64,000 bases of DNA. It comes from Osmia lignaria lignaria. Its lineage: Eukaryota; Arthropoda; Insecta; Hymenoptera; Megachilidae. The notes under the pieces are model-generated. The model ran no database searches. It was not told the DNA's origin and was given only the letters and a program-made list of their open reading frames with translations. The stretch lies in contig NW_027478161.1 in assembly GCF_051020975.1 (NCBI RefSeq), forward strand, positions 22,480,001-22,544,000, written 5' to 3'. Positions 24,801 through 39,119 of this stretch are shown in pieces (position 1 is the first letter of the stretch; each line of letters starts with the position of its first letter). The translations under genes were made by a program, and so were the position numbers.

Positions 24801-25454
24801 AACAAGAAGAAGAAATAAATCGAAATATGTCCGTCAGGCCCCTTCCCTTGAGATAAATCTGCAAATATCTCGGAAACGAAGCGAGCTATGCCAAAATGTT
24901 AAGAGACCTTTTTTGTAGAGAATTATGTTTCCTACAATTTATGTTCTCTGATATTTTTTGATCAGAAGCGTAGTTTTCGAGATATATCGAGATATTTAAA
25001 AGTTCCGAAGCCGCACCAACATAATAGAGATACAGAAACACCGTGGCCTCTTTCTTTGAGATAACTCTGCACTATTGCGAGCTGCAAATGCCACTTCCAG
25101 CTTAGCTGTGCAGAAGAGGAACAACAAGAAGAAGAAATATCTCGGAATATGTCCGTCAGGCCCCTTCCCTTGAGCTTAATCTGCAAATATCTCGGAAACG
25201 ATGCCAGCTATGGGAAAATGTTAAGAGACCTTTTTTGTAGAGAATTATGTTTCCTACAATTTACCTTCTCTGATATTTTTTGATCAGAAGCGTAGTTTTC
25301 GAGATATATCGAGATATTTAAAAGTTCCGAAGCCGCACCAACATAATAGAGATACAGAAACACCGTGGCCCCTTTCTTTGAGATAACTCTGCACTATTGC
25401 GACCTGCAAATGCCACTTCCAGCTTAGCTGTGCAGAAGAAGAACAACAAGAAGA
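21820..25454 (-). repeat. Seven-monomer-shift duplication (about 21820-23200 and 24074-25454)
   Basis: The match runs at an offset of 2254 bp (7 x 322). Shared rare variants include 'gttctcgatatatatcaag', 'gaaaagaagcgagc', 'gccgcacaaacat', 'ctctacactattg' and 'agaaataaatcg'. Small differences such as 'gagctaaatc' versus 'gagcttaatc' type changes show limited later divergence. Limits are approximate. Confidence 0.65.
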
Positions 25455-25509
25455 AGAAATATCTCGAAATATGTCCGTCAGGCCCCTTCCCTTGAGATAA
25501 ATCTGCAAA

Positions 25510-28500
25510 TATCTCGGAAACGAAGCGAGCTATGGCAAAATGTTAAGAGACGTTTTTTGTAGAGAATTATGTTTCCTACAATTTATGTTCTATGATATTT
25601 TTTGATCAGAAGCGTAGTTTTCGAGATATATCGAGATATTTAAAAGTTCCGAAGCCGCACCAACATAATAGAGATACACAAACACCGTGGCCCCTTTCTT
25701 TGAGATAACTCTGCACTATTGCGAGCTGTAAATGCCACTTCCAGCTTAGCTGTGCAGAAGAAGAACAACAAGAAGAAGAAATATCTCGAAATATGTCCGT
25801 CAGGCCCCGTCCCTTGAGATAAATCTGCAAATATCTCGGAAACGAAGCGAGCTATGGCAAAATGTTAAGAGACGTTTTTTGTAGAGAATTATGTTTCCTA
25901 CAATCTATGTTCTATGATATTTTTTGATCAGAAGCGTAGTATTCGAGATATATCGAGATATTTAAAAGTTCCGAAGCCGCACCAACATAATAGAGATACA
26001 CAAACACCGTGGCCCCTTTCTTTGAGATAACTCTGCACTATTGCGAGCTGTAAATGCCACTTCCAGCTTAGCTGTGCAGAAAAAGAACAACAAGAAGAAG
26101 AAATATCTCGAAATATGTCCGTCAGGCCACTTCCCTTGAGATAAATCTGCAAATATCTCGGAAACGAAGCGAGCTATGGCAAAATGTTAAGAGACCTTTT
26201 TTGTAGAGAATTAAGTTTCCTACTTTGTATGTTCTATGATATTTTTTGATCAGATGCGTAGTTCTCGAGATATATCGATATATTTAAAAGTTCCGAAGCC
26301 GCACCAACATAATAGAGGTACAGAAACACCGTGGCCTCTTTCTTTGAGATAACTCTGCACTATTGCGAGCTGCAAATGCCACTTCGAGCTTAGCTGTGCA
26401 GAAGAAGAACAACAAGAAGAAGAAATATCTCGAAATATGTCCGTCAGACCCCTTCCCTTGAGATAAATCTGCAAATATCTCGGAAACGAAGCGAGCTATG
26501 GCAAAATGTTTAGAGACCTTTCTTGTAGAGAATTAAGTTTCCTACTTTTGATGTAGTATGATAGTTTTTGATCAGATGCGTAGTTCTCGAGATATATCAA
26601 GATATTTGAAAGTTCCGAAGCCGCACCAACAGAATAGAGATACAGAAACACCGTGGCCTCTTTCTTTGAGATAACTCTGCACTAGTGCGAGCCGCAAATG
26701 CCACTTCCAGCTTAGCTGTGCAGAAGAAGAACAACAAGAAGAAGAAATATCTCGAAATATGTCCGTCAGGCCCCTTCCCTTGAGATAAATCTGCAAATAT
26801 CTCGGAAACGAAGCGAGCTATGGCAAAATGTTAAGAGACGTTTTTTGTAGAGAATTATGTTTCCTACAATTTATGTTCTATGATATTTTTTGATCAGAAG
26901 CGTAGTTTTCGAGATATATCGAGATATTTAAAAGTTCCGAAGCCGCACCAACATAATAGAGATACACAAACACCGTGGCCCCTTTCTTTGAGATAACTCT
27001 GCACTATTGCGAGCTGTAAATGCCACTTCCAGCTTAGCTGTGCAGAAGAAGAACAACAAGAAGAAGAAATATCTCGAAATATGTCCGTCAGGCCCCTTCC
27101 CTTGAGATAAATCTGCAAATATCTCGGAAACGAAGCGAGCTATGGCAAAATGTTAAGAGACGTTTTTTGTAGAGAATTATGTTTCCTACAATCTATGTTC
27201 TATGATATTTTTTGATCAGAAGCGTAGTATTCGAGATATATCGAGATATTTAAAAGTTCCGAAGCCGCACCAACATAATAGAGATACACAAACACCGTGG
27301 CCCCTTTCTTTGAGATAACTCTGCACTATTGCGAGCTGTAAATGCCACTTCCAGCTTAGCTGTGCAGAAAAAGAACAACAAGAAGAAGAAATATCTCGAA
27401 ATATGTCCGTCAGGCCACTTCCCTTGAGATAAATCTGCAAATATCTCGGAAACGAAGCGAGCTATGGCAAAATGTTAAGAGACCTTTTTTGTAGAGAATT
27501 ATGTTTCCTACAATTTACGTTCTATGATATTTTTTGATCAGATGCGTAGTTCTCGATATATATCAAGATATTTAAAAGTTCCGAAGCCGCACCAACATAA
27601 TAGAGATACAGAAACACCGTGGCCCCTTTCTTTGAGATAACTCTGCACTATTGCGAGCTGCAAATGCCACTTCCAGCTTAGCTGTGCAGAAGACGAACAA
27701 CAAGAAGAAGAAATATCTCGAAATATGTCCGTCAGGCCCCTTCCCTTGAGATAAATCTGCAAATATCTCGGAAACGAAGCGAGCTATGGCAAAATGATAA
27801 GAGACCTTTTTTGTAGAGAATTATGTTTCCTACAATTTACGTTCTCTGATATTTTTTGATCAGAAGCGTAGTTTTCGAGATATATCGAGATATTTAAAAG
27901 TTCCGAAGCCGCACAAACATAATAGAGATACAGAAACACCATGGCCTCTTTCTTTGAGATAACTCTACACTATTGCGAGCTGCAAATGCCACTTCCAGCT
28001 TAGCTGTGCAGAAGAAGAACAACAAGAAGAAGAAATAAATCGAAATATGTCCGTCAGGCCCCTTCCCTTGAGATAAATCTGCAAATATCTCGGAAACGAA
28101 GCGAGCTATGGCAAAATGTTAAGAGACCTTTTTTGTAGAGAATTATGTTTCCTACAATCTACGTTCTCTGATATTTTTTGATCAGAAGCGTAGTTTTCGA
28201 GATATATCGAGATATTTAAAAGTTCCGAAGCCGCACCAACATAATAGAGATACAGAAACACCGTGGCCCCTTTCCTTGAGATAACTCTGCACTATTGCGA
28301 GCTGCAAATGCTACTTCCAGCTTAGCTGTGCAGAAGAAGAACAACAAGAAGAAGAAATATCTCGAAATATGTCCGTCAGGCCCCTTCCCTTGAGATAAAT
28401 CTGCAAATATCTCGGAAACGAAGCGAGCTATGGCCAAATGTTAGGAGACCTTTTTTGTAGAGAATTAAGTTTCCTACTTTTTATGTTCTATGATATTTTT

Positions 28501-30020
28501 TGATCAGATGCGTAGTTCTCGAGATATATCAAGATATTTAAAAGTTCCGAAGCCGCACCAACATAATAGAGATACAGAAACACCGTGGCCCCTTTCTTTG
28601 AGATAACTCTGCACTATTGCGAGCTGTAAATGCCACTTCCAGGTTAGCTGTGCAGAAGAAGAACAACAAGAAGAAGAAATATCTCGAAATATGTCCGTCA
28701 GGCCCCTTCCCTTGAGATAAATCTGCAAATATCTCGGAAACGAAGCGAGCTATGGCAAAATGTTTAGAGACCTTTCTTGTAGAGAATTAAGTTTCCTACT
28801 TTTGATGTAGTATGATAGTTTTTGATCAGATGCGTAGTTCTCGAGATATATCAAGATATTTGAAAGTTCCGAAGCCGCACCAACAGAATAGAGATACAGA
28901 AACACCGTGGCCCCTTTCTTTGAGATAACTCTGCACTAGTGCGAGCCGCAAATGCCACTTCCAGCTTAGCTGTGCAGAAGAAGAACAACAAGAAGAAGAA
29001 ATATCTCGAAATATGTCCGTCAGGCCCCTTCCCTTGAGATAAATCTGCAAATATCTCGGAAACGAAGCGAGCTATGGCAAAATGTTAAGAGACGTTTTTT
29101 GTAGAGAATTATGTTTCCTACAATTTATGTTCTATGATATTTTTTGATCAGAAGCGTAGTTTTCGAGATATATCGAGATATTTAAAAGTTCCGAAGCCGC
29201 ACCAACATAATAGAGATACACAAACACCGTGGCCCCTTTCTTTGAGATAACTCTGCACTATTGCGAGCTGTAAATGCCACTTCCAGCTTAGCTGTGCAGA
29301 AAAAGAACAACAAGAAGAAGAAATATCTCGAAATATGTCCGTCAGGCCACTTCCCTTGAGATAAATCTGCAAATATCTCGGAAACGAAGCGAGCTATGGC
29401 AAAATGTTAAGAGACCTTTTTTGTAGAGAATTAAGTTTCCTACTTTGTATGTTCTATGATATTTTTTGATCAGATGCGTAGTTCTCGAGATATATCGATA
29501 TATTTAAAAGTTCCGAAGCCGCACCAACATAATAGAGGTACAGAAACACCGTGGCCTCTTTCTTTGAGATAACTCTGCACTATTGCGAGCTGCAAATGCC
29601 ACTTCGAGCTTAGCTGTGCAGAAGAAGAACAACAAGAAGAAGAAATATCTCGAAATATGTCCGTCAGACCCCTTCCCTTGAGATAAATCTGCAAATATCT
29701 CGGAAACGAAGCGAGCTATGGCAAAATGTTAAGAGACCTTTTTTGTAGAGAATTATGTTTCCTACAATTTACGTTCTATGATATTTTTTGATCAGAAGCG
29801 TAGTTTTCGAGATATATCGAGATATTTAAAAGTTCCGAAGCCGCACCAACATAATAGAGATACAGAAACACCGTGGCCCCTTTCTTTGAGATAACTCTGC
29901 ACTATTGCGCGCTGCAAATGCCACTTCCAGCTTAGCTGTGCAGAAGAAGAACAACAAGAAGAAGAAATATCTCGAAATATGTCCGTCAGGCCCCTTCCCT
30001 TGAGATAAATCTGCAAATAT
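25510..30020 (-). repeat. Mosaic block with 'gatacacaaacacc' monomers
   Basis: Monomers here share 'gatacacaaac', 'agctgtaaatg' and 'gagacgttttttg' variants. Individual copies match others at different offsets: 25606 with 26894 and 25928 with 27216 (1288 bp), 26572 with 28826 (2254 bp), and 26250 with 29470 (3220 bp). Overlapping shifts of four, seven and ten monomers cannot come from one duplication, so the region has been reshuffled by repeated exchange or conversion. Confidence 0.65.
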
Positions 30021-31026
30021 CTCGGAAACGAAGCGAGCTACGGCAAAATGTTAACAGACCTTTTTTGTAGAAAATTAGGTTTCCTACTTTTTATGTTCTA
30101 TGATCTTTTTTTATCAGATGCGTAGTTCTCGAGATATATCAATATATTTAAAAGTTCCGAAGCTGCACCAACATAATAGAGGTACAGAAACACCGTGGCC
30201 TCTTTCTTTGAGATAACTCTGCACTATTGCGAGCTGCAAATGCCACTTCCAGCTTAGCTGTGCAGAAGAGGAACAACAAGAAGAAGAAATATCTCGGAAT
30301 ATGTCCGTCAGGCCCCTTCCCTTGAGCTAAATCTGCAAATATCTCGGAAACGATGCCAGCTATGGGAAAATGTTAAGAGACCTTTTTTGTAGAGAATTAA
30401 GTTTCCTACTTTTTATGTTCTATGATATTTTTTGATCAGATGCGTAGTTCTCGAGATATATCAAGATATTTAAAAGTTCCGAAGCCGCACCAACATAATA
30501 GAGATACAGAAACACCGTGGCCTCTTTCTTTGAGATAACTCTGCACTATTGCGCGCTGCAAATGTCACTTCCAGCTTAGCTGTGCAGAAGAAGAACAACA
30601 AGAAGAAGAAATATCTCGAAATATGTCCGTCAGGCCCCTTCCCTTGAGATAAATCTGCAAATATCTCGGAAGCGAAGCGAGCTATGGCAAAATGTTAAGA
30701 GACCTTTTTTGTAGAGAATTATGTTTCCTACAATTTACGTTCTATGATATTTTTTGATCAGAAGCGTAGTTTTCGAGATATATCGAGATATTTAAAAGTT
30801 CCGAAGCCGCACCAACATAATAGAGATACAGAAACACCGTGGCCCCTTTCTTTGAGATAACTCTGCACTATTGCGCGCTGCAAATGCCACTTCCAGCTTA
30901 GCTGTGCAGAAGAAGAACAACAAGAAGAAGAAATATCTCGAAATATGTCCGTCAGGCCCCTTCCCTTGAGATAAATCTGCAAATATCTCGGAAACGAAGC
31001 GAGCTACGGCAAAATGTTAACAGACC
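29757..31026 (-). repeat. Three-monomer-shift duplication (around 29.8 and 30.7 kb)
   Basis: Monomers at 29792-30016 and 30758-30982 match at an offset of 966 bp (3 x 322). They continue into shared 'gctacggcaaaatgttaacagacc', a variant seen only here, which creates a GTTAAC site. Later bases differ ('tagaaaattagg' versus 'tagagcattaag'). Confidence 0.65.
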
Positions 31027-34000
31027 TTTTTTGTAGAGCATTAAGTTTCCTACTTTTTATGTTCTATGATATTTTTTGATCAGATGCGTAGTTCTCGAGA
31101 TATATCGCGATATTTAAAAGTTCCGAAGCTGCACCAACATAATAGAGGTACAGAAACACCGTGGCCTCTTTCTTTGAGATAACTCTGCACTATTGCGAGC
31201 TGCAAATGCCACTTCCAGCTTAGCTGTGCAGAAAAGGAACAACAAGAAGAAGAAATATCTCGGAATATGTCCGTCAGGCCCCTTCCCTTGAGCTAAATCT
31301 GCAAATATCTCGGAAACGATGCCAGCTATGGGAAAATGTTAAGAGACCTTTTTTGTAGAGAATTAAGTTTCCTACTTTTTATGTTCTATGATATTTTTTG
31401 ATCAGATGCGTAGTTCTCGAGATATATCAAGATATTCAAAAGTTCCGAAGCCGCACCAACATAATAGAGATACAGAAACACCGTGGCCCCTCTCTTTGAG
31501 ATAACTCTGCACTATTGCGAGCTGCAAATGCCACTTCCAGCTTAGCTGTGCAGAAGAAGAACAACAAGAGGAAGAAATATCTCGAAATATGTCCGTCAGG
31601 CCCCTTCCCTTGAGATAAATCTGCAAATATCTCGGAAACGAAGCGAGCTATGGCAAAATGTTTAGAGACCTTTCTTGTAGAGAATTAAGTTTCCTACTTT
31701 TGATGTAGTATGATATTTTTTGATCAGATGCGTAGTTCTCGAGATATATCAAGATATTTAAAAGTTCCGAAGCCGCACCAACATAATAGAGATACAGAAA
31801 CACCGTGGCCCCTTTCTTTGAGATAACTCTGCACTAGTGCGAGCCGCAAATGCCACTTCCAGCTTAGCTGTGCAGAGGAAGAACAACAAGAAGAAGAAAT
31901 ATCTCGAAATATGTCCGTCAGGCCCGATCCTTTGAGCTGAATCTGCAAATATCTCGGAAACGAAGCGAGCTATGGCAAAATGTTAAGAGACATTTTTTGT
32001 AGAGAATTATGTTTCCTACAATTTACGTTCTATGATATTTTTTGATCAGAAGCGTAGTTTTCGAGATATATCGAGATATTTAAAAGTTCCGAAGCCGCAC
32101 CAACATAATAGAGATACAGAAACACCGTGGCCCCTTTCTTTGAGATAACTCTGCAGTAGTGCGAGCCGCAAATGCCACTTCCAGCTTAGCTGTGCAGAAG
32201 AAGAACAACAAGAAGAAGAAATATCTCGAAATATGTCCGTCAGGCCCCTTCCCTTGAGATAAATCTGCAAATATCTCGGAAACGAAGCGAGCTATGGCAA
32301 AATGTTAAGAGACCTTTTTTGTAGAGAATTAAGTTTCCTACTTTTTATCTTCTATGATATTTTTTGAGCAGATGCGTAGTTCTCGAGATATATCAAGATA
32401 TTTAAAAGTTCCGAAGCCGCACCAACATAATAGAGATACAGAAACACCGTGGCCCCTCTCTTTGAGATAACTCTGCACTATTGCGAGCTGGAAATGCCAC
32501 TTCCAGTTTAGCTGTGCAGAAGAAGAACAACAAGAAGAAGAAATATCTCGAAATATGTCCGTCAGGCCCCTTCCCTTGAGATATATCTGCAAATATCTCG
32601 GAAACGAAGCGAGCTATGGCAAAATGTTTAGAGACCTTTCTTGTAGAGAATTAAGTTTCCTACTTTTGATGTAGTATGATATTTTTTGATCAGATGCGTA
32701 GTTCTCGAGATATATCAAGATATTTAAAAGTTCCGAAGCCGCACCAACATAATAGAGATACAGAAACACCGTGGCCCCTCTCTTTGAGATAACTCTGCAC
32801 TATTGCGAGCTGCAAATGCCACTTCCAGCTTAGCTGTGCAGAAGAAGAACAACAAGAAGAAGAAATATCTCGAAATATGTCCGTCAGGCCCCTTCCCTTG
32901 AGATAAATCTGCAAATATCTCGGAAACGAAGCGAGCTATGGCAAAATGTTTAGAGACCTTTCTTGTAGAGAATTAAGTTTCCTACTTTTGATGTAGTATG
33001 ATATTTTTTGATCAGATGCGTAGTTCTCGAGATATATCAAGATATTTGAAAGTTCCGAAGCCGCACCAACATAATAGAGATACAGAAACACCGTGGCCCC
33101 TTTCTTTGAGATAACTCAGCACTAGTGCGAGCCGCAAATGCCACTTCCAGCTTAGCTGTGCAGAAGAAGAACAACAAGAAGAAGAAATATCTCGAAATAT
33201 GTCCGTCAGGCCCCTTCCCTTGAGATAAATCTGCAAATATCTCGGAAACAAAGCGAGCTATGGCAAAATGTTAAGAGACGTCTTTTGTAGAGAATTATGT
33301 TTCCTACAATTTATGTTCTATGATATTTTTTGATCAGAAGCGTAGTTTTCGAGATATATCGAGATATTTAAAAGTTCCGAAGCCGCACCAACATAATAGA
33401 GATACACAAACACCGTGGCCCCTTTCTTTGAGATAACTCTGCACTATTGCGAGCTGTAAATGCCACTTCCAGCTTAGCTGTGCAGAAGAAGAACAACAAG
33501 AAGAAGAAATATCTCGAAATATGTCCGTCAGGCCCCTTCCCTTGAGATAAATCTGCAAATATCTCGGAAACGAAGCGAGCTATGGCAAAATGTTAAGAGA
33601 CCTTTTTTGTAGAGAATTAAGTTTTCTATTTTTTATGTTGCAAGATATTTTTTGATCAGATGCGTAGTTCTCGAGATATATCAAGATATTTAAAAGTTCC
33701 GAAGCCGCACCAACATAATAGAGATACAGAAACACCGTGGCCCCTTTCTATGAGATAACTCTGCACTATCGCGAGCTGCAAATGCCACTTCCAGCTTAGC
33801 TGTGCAGAAGAAGAACAACAAGAAGAAGAAATATCTCGAAATATGTCCGTCAGGCCCCTTCCCTTGAGATAAATCTGCAAATATCTCGGAAACGAAGCGA
33901 GCTATGGCAAAATGTTAAGAGACCTTCTTTGTAGAGAATTAAGTTTCCTACTTTTTATGTTCTATGATATTTTTTGATCAGATGCGTAGTTCTCGAGATA

Positions 34001-34569
34001 TATCAAGATATTTATAAGTTCCGAAGCCGCACCAACATAATAGAGATACAGAAACACCGTGGCCCCTTTCTTTGAGATAACCCTGCACTATTGCGAGCTG
34101 TAAATGCCACTTCCAGCTTAGCTGTGCAGAAGAAGAACAACAAGAAGAAGAAATATCTCGAAATATGTCCTTCAGGCCCCTTCCCTTGAGATATATCTGC
34201 AAATATCTCGGAAACGAAGCGAGCTATGGCAAAATGTTAAGAGACCTTTTTTGTAGAGAATTATGTTTCCTACAATTTATGTTCTATGATATTTTTTGAT
34301 CAGAAGCGTAGTTTTCGAGATATATCGAGATATTTAAAAGTTCCGAAGCCGCACCAACATAATAGAGATACAGAAACACCGTGGCCCCTTTCTTTGAGAT
34401 AACTCTGCACTAGTGCGAGCCGCAAATGCCACTTCCAGCTTAGCTGTGCAGAAGAAGAACAACAAGAAGAAGAAATATCTCGAAATATGTCCGTCAGACC
34501 CCTTCCCTTGAGATAAATCGGCAAATATCTCGGAAACGAAGCGAGCTATGGCAAAATGTTAAGAGACCT

Positions 34570-36780
34570 TTTTTGTAGAGAATTAAGTTTCCTACTTTTT
34601 ATGTTCTATGATATTTTTTGATCAGATGAGTAGTTTTCGAGATATATCAAGATATTTAAAAGTTCCGAAGCCGCACCAACATAATAGAGATACAGAAACA
34701 CCGTGGCCCCTTTCTTTGAGATAACTCTGCACTATTGCGAGCTGCAAATGCCACTTCCAGCTTAGCTGTGCAGAAGAAGAACAACAAGAAGAAGAAATAT
34801 CTCGAAATATGTCCGTCAGGCCCCTTCCCTTGAGATAAATCTGCAAATATCTCGGAAACCAAGCGAGCTATGGTAAAATGTTAAGAGACCTTTTTTGTAG
34901 AGAATTATGTTTCCTACAATTTATGTTCTATGATATTTTTTGATCGGAAGCGTAGTTTTCGAGATATATCGAGATATTTAAAAGTTCCGAAGCCGCACCA
35001 ACATAATAGAGATACAGAAACACCGTGGCCCCTTTCTATGAGATAACTCTGCACTATTGCGAGCTGTAAATGCCACTTCCAGCTTAGCTGTGCAGAAGAA
35101 GAACAACAAGAAGAAGAAATATCTCGAAATATGTCCTTCAGGCCCCTTCCCTTGAGATAAATCTGCAAATATCTCGGAAACGAAGCGAGCTATGGCAGAA
35201 TGTTAAGAGACCTTTTTTGTAGAGAATTAAGTTTCCTACTTTTTATGTTCTATGATATTTTTTGATCAGAAGCGTAGTTTTCGAGATATATCAAGATATT
35301 TAAAAGTTCCGAAGCCGCACCAACATAATAGAGATACAGAAACACCGTGGCCCCTTTCTTTGAGATAACTCTGCACTATTGCGAGCTGCAAATGCCACTT
35401 CCAGCTTAGCTGTGCAGAAGAAGAACAACAAGAAGAAGAAATATCTCGAAATATGTCCGTCAGGCCCCTTCCCTTGAGATAAATCTGCAAATATCTCGGA
35501 AACCAAGCGAGCTATGGCAAAATGTTAAGAGACCTTTTTTGTAGAGAATTATGTTTCCTACAATTTATGTTCTATGATATTTTTTGATCGGAAGCGTAGT
35601 TTTCGAGATATATCGAGATATTTAAAAGTTCCGAAGCCGCACCAACATAATAGAGATACAGAAACACCGTGGCCCCTTTCTATGAGATAACTCTGCACTA
35701 TTGCGAGCTGTAAATGCCACTTCCAGCTTAGCTGTGCAGAAGAAGAACAACAAGAAGAAGAAATATCTCGAAATATGTCCTTCAGGCCCCTTCCCTTGAG
35801 ATAAATCTGCAAATATCTCGGAAACGAAGCGAGCTATGGCAGAATGTTAAGAGACCTTTTTTGTAGAGAATTAAGTTTCCTACTTTTTATGTTCTATGAT
35901 ATTTTTTGATCAGATGCGTAGTTCTCGAGATATATCAAGATATTTAAAAGTTCCGAAGCCGCACCAACATAATAGAGATACAGAAACACCGTGGCCCCTT
36001 TCTATGAGATAACTCTGCACTATTGCGAGCTGTAAATGCCACTTCCAGCTTAGCTGTGAAGAAGAAGAACAACAAGAAGAAGAAATATCTCGAAATATGT
36101 CCGTCAGGCCCCTTCCCTTGAGATAAATCTGCAAATATCTCGGAAACCAAGCGAGCTATGGCAAAATGTTAAGAGACCTTTTTTGTAGAGAATTATGTTT
36201 CCTACAATTTATGTTCTATGATATTTTTTGATCGGAAGCGTAGTTTTCGAGATATATCGAGATATTTAAAAGTTCCGAAGCCGCACCAACATAATAGAGA
36301 TACAGAAACACCGTGGCCCCTTTCTATGAGATAACTCTGCACTATTGCGAGCTGTAAATGCCACTTCCAGCTTAGCTGTGCAGAAGAAGAACAAGAAGAA
36401 GAAGAAATATCTCGAAATATGTCCTTCAGGCCCCTTCCCTTGAGATAAATCTGCAAATATCTCGGAAACGAAGCGAGCGATGGCAGAATGTTAAGAGACC
36501 TTTTTTGTAGAGAATTAAGTTTCCTACTTTTTATGTTCTATGATATTTTTTGATCAGATGCGTAGTTCTCGAGATATATCAAGATATTTAAAAGTTCCGA
36601 AGCCGCACCAACATAATAGAGATACAGAAACACCGTGGCCCCTTTCTATGAGATAACTCTGCACTATTGCGAGCTGTAAATGCCACTTCCAGCTTAGCTG
36701 TGAAGAAGAAGAACAACAAGAAGAAGAAATATCTCGAAATATGTCCGTCAGGCCCCTTCCCTTGAGATATATCTGCAAAT
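34570..36780 (-). repeat. Dimeric higher-order repeat (644-bp unit)
   Basis: Two alternating monomer types repeat at 644 bp. One has 'ggaaaccaagcgagc' (near 34856, 35502, 36146). The other has 'tgatcggaagcg', in which TGATCA is lost, plus 'tgtccttcagg' and 'ggcagaatgtt' (near 34943-35199, 35587-35843, 36231-36487). About three dimer copies are present. Later copies accumulate private changes such as 'gctgtgaagaag'. Confidence 0.78.
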
Positions 36781-36829
36781 ATCTCGGAAACGAAGCGAGC
36801 TATGGCAAAATGTTAAGAGACCTTTTTTG

Positions 36830-38790
36830 TAGAGAATTATGTTTCCTACTTTTTATGTTCTATGATATTTTTTGATCAGAAGCGTAGTTTTCGAGATATA
36901 TCGAGATATTTAAAAGTTCCGAAGCCGCACCAACATAATAGAGATACAGAAACACCGTGGCCCCTTTATATGAGATAACTCTGCACTATTGCTAGCTGTA
37001 AATGCCACTTCCAGCTTAGCTGTGCAGAAGAAGAACAACTAAGAAGAAGAAATATCTTGAAATATGTCCGTCAGACCCCTTCCCTTGAGATATATCTGCA
37101 AATATCTCGGAAACGAAGCGAGCTATGGCAAAATGTTAAGAGACCTTTTTTGTAGAGAATTATGTTTCCTACAATTTATATTCTATGATATTTTTTGATC
37201 AGAAGCGTAGTTTTCGAGATATATCGAGATATTTAAAAGTTCCGAAGCCGCACCAACATAATAGAGATACAGAAACACCGTGGCCCCCTTCTTTGAGATA
37301 ACTCTGCACTATTGCGAGCTGCAAATGCCACTTCCAGCTTAGCTGTGCAGAAGAAGAACAACAAGAAGAAGAAATATCTCGGAATATGTCCGTTAGGCCC
37401 CTTCCCTTGAGATAAATCTGCAAATATCTCGGAAATGAAGCGAGCTATGGCAAAATGTTAAGGGACCTTTTTTGTAGAGAATTAAGTTTCCTACTTTTTA
37501 TGTTCTATGATATTTTTTGATCAGATGCGTAGTTCTCGAGATATATCAAGATATTTGAAAGTTCCGAAGCCGCACCAACATAATAGAGATACAGAAACAC
37601 CGTGGCCCCTTTCTTTGAGATAACTCTGCACTATTGCGAGCTGCAAATGCCACTTCCAGCTTCGCTGTGCAGAAGAAGAACAACAAGAAGAAGAAATATC
37701 TCGAAATATGTCCGTCAGGCCCCTTCCCTTGAGATAAATCTGCAAATATCTCGGAACCGAAGCGAGCTATGGCAAAATGTTAAGAGACCTTTTTTGTAGA
37801 GAATTAAGTTTCCTACTTTTTATGTTCTATGATATTTTTTGTTCACATGCGTAGTTCTCGAGATATATCGAGATATTTAAAAGTTCCGAAGCCGCACCAA
37901 CATAATAGAGATACAGAAACACCGTGGCCCCTTTCTTTGAGATAACTCTGCACTATTGCGAGCTGCAAATGCCACTTCCAGCTTCGCTGTGCAGAAGAAG
38001 AACAACAAGAAGAAGAAGTATCTCGAAATATGTCCGTTAGGCCCCTTCCCTTGAGATAAATCTGCAAATATCTCGGAAACGAAGCGAGCTATGGCAAAAT
38101 GTTAAGAGACCTTTTTTGTAGAGAATTAAGTTTCCTACTTTTCATGTTCTATGATATTTTTTGATCAGATGCGTAGTTCTCGAGATATATCAAGATATTT
38201 AAAAGTTCCGAAGCCGCACCAACATAATAGAGATACAGAAACACCGTGGCCCCTTTCTATGAGATAACTCTGCACTATTGCGAGCTGTAAATGCCACTTC
38301 CAGCTTAGCTGTGCAGAAGAAGAAGAACTAAGAAGAAGAAATATCTCGAAATATGTCCGTCAGGCCCCTTCCCTTGAGATATATCTGCAAATATCTCGGA
38401 AACGAAGCGAGCTATGGCAAAATGTTAAGAGACCTTTTTTGTAGAGAATTAAGTTTCCTACCTTTTATGTTCTATGATATTTTTTGATCAGATGCGTAGT
38501 TCTCGAGATATATCAAGATATTTAAAAGTTCCGAAGCCGCACCAACATAATAGAGATACAGAAACACCGTGGCCCCTTTCTTTGAGATAACTCTGCACTA
38601 TTGCGAGCTGCAAATGCCACTTCCAGCTTAGCTGTGCAGAAGAAGAACAACAAGAAGAAGAAATATCTCGAAATATGTCCGTCAGGCCCCTTCCCTTGAG
38701 ATAAATCTGCAAATATCTCGGAAACGAAGCGAGCTATGGCAAAATGTTAAGAGACCTTTTTTGTAGAGAATTAAGTTTCCTACTTTTTAT
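36830..38790 (-). repeat. Block related to 60.2-61.6 kb (long-range copy)
   Basis: This block holds two 323-bp monomers (extra T at 37040 and 38329), the rare 'atttatattctatg', an 'agaagaagtatctcg' unit, 'tacttttcatg' and 'tacctttta' in this order. The same markers occur in the same order at about 60.2-61.6 kb. The second block has one monomer fewer, because the 37521 and 37843 units here correspond to the single 60708 unit there. Confidence 0.65.
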
Positions 38791-39119
38791 GTTCTATGAT
38801 ATTTTTTGATCAGATGCGTAGTTCTCGAGATATATCAAGATATTTAAAAGTTCCGAAGCCGCACCAACATAATAGAGATACAGAAACACCGTGGCCCCCT
38901 TCTTTGAGATAACTCTGCACTATTGCGAGCTGCAAATGCCACTTCCAGCTTAGCTGTGCAGAAGAAGAACAACAAGAAGAAGAAATATCTCGAAATATGT
39001 CCGTTAGGCCCCTTCCCTTGAGATAAATCTGCAAATATCTCGGAAATGAAGCGAGCTATGGCAAAATGTTAAGAGACCTTTTTTGTAGAGAATTAAGTTT
39101 CCTACTTTTTATGTTCTAT

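Noticed and set aside
34570..36780. CRISPR-like array of regular repeats
   Set aside because: The whole 322-bp unit is repeated with no unique spacers, so it is satellite DNA.
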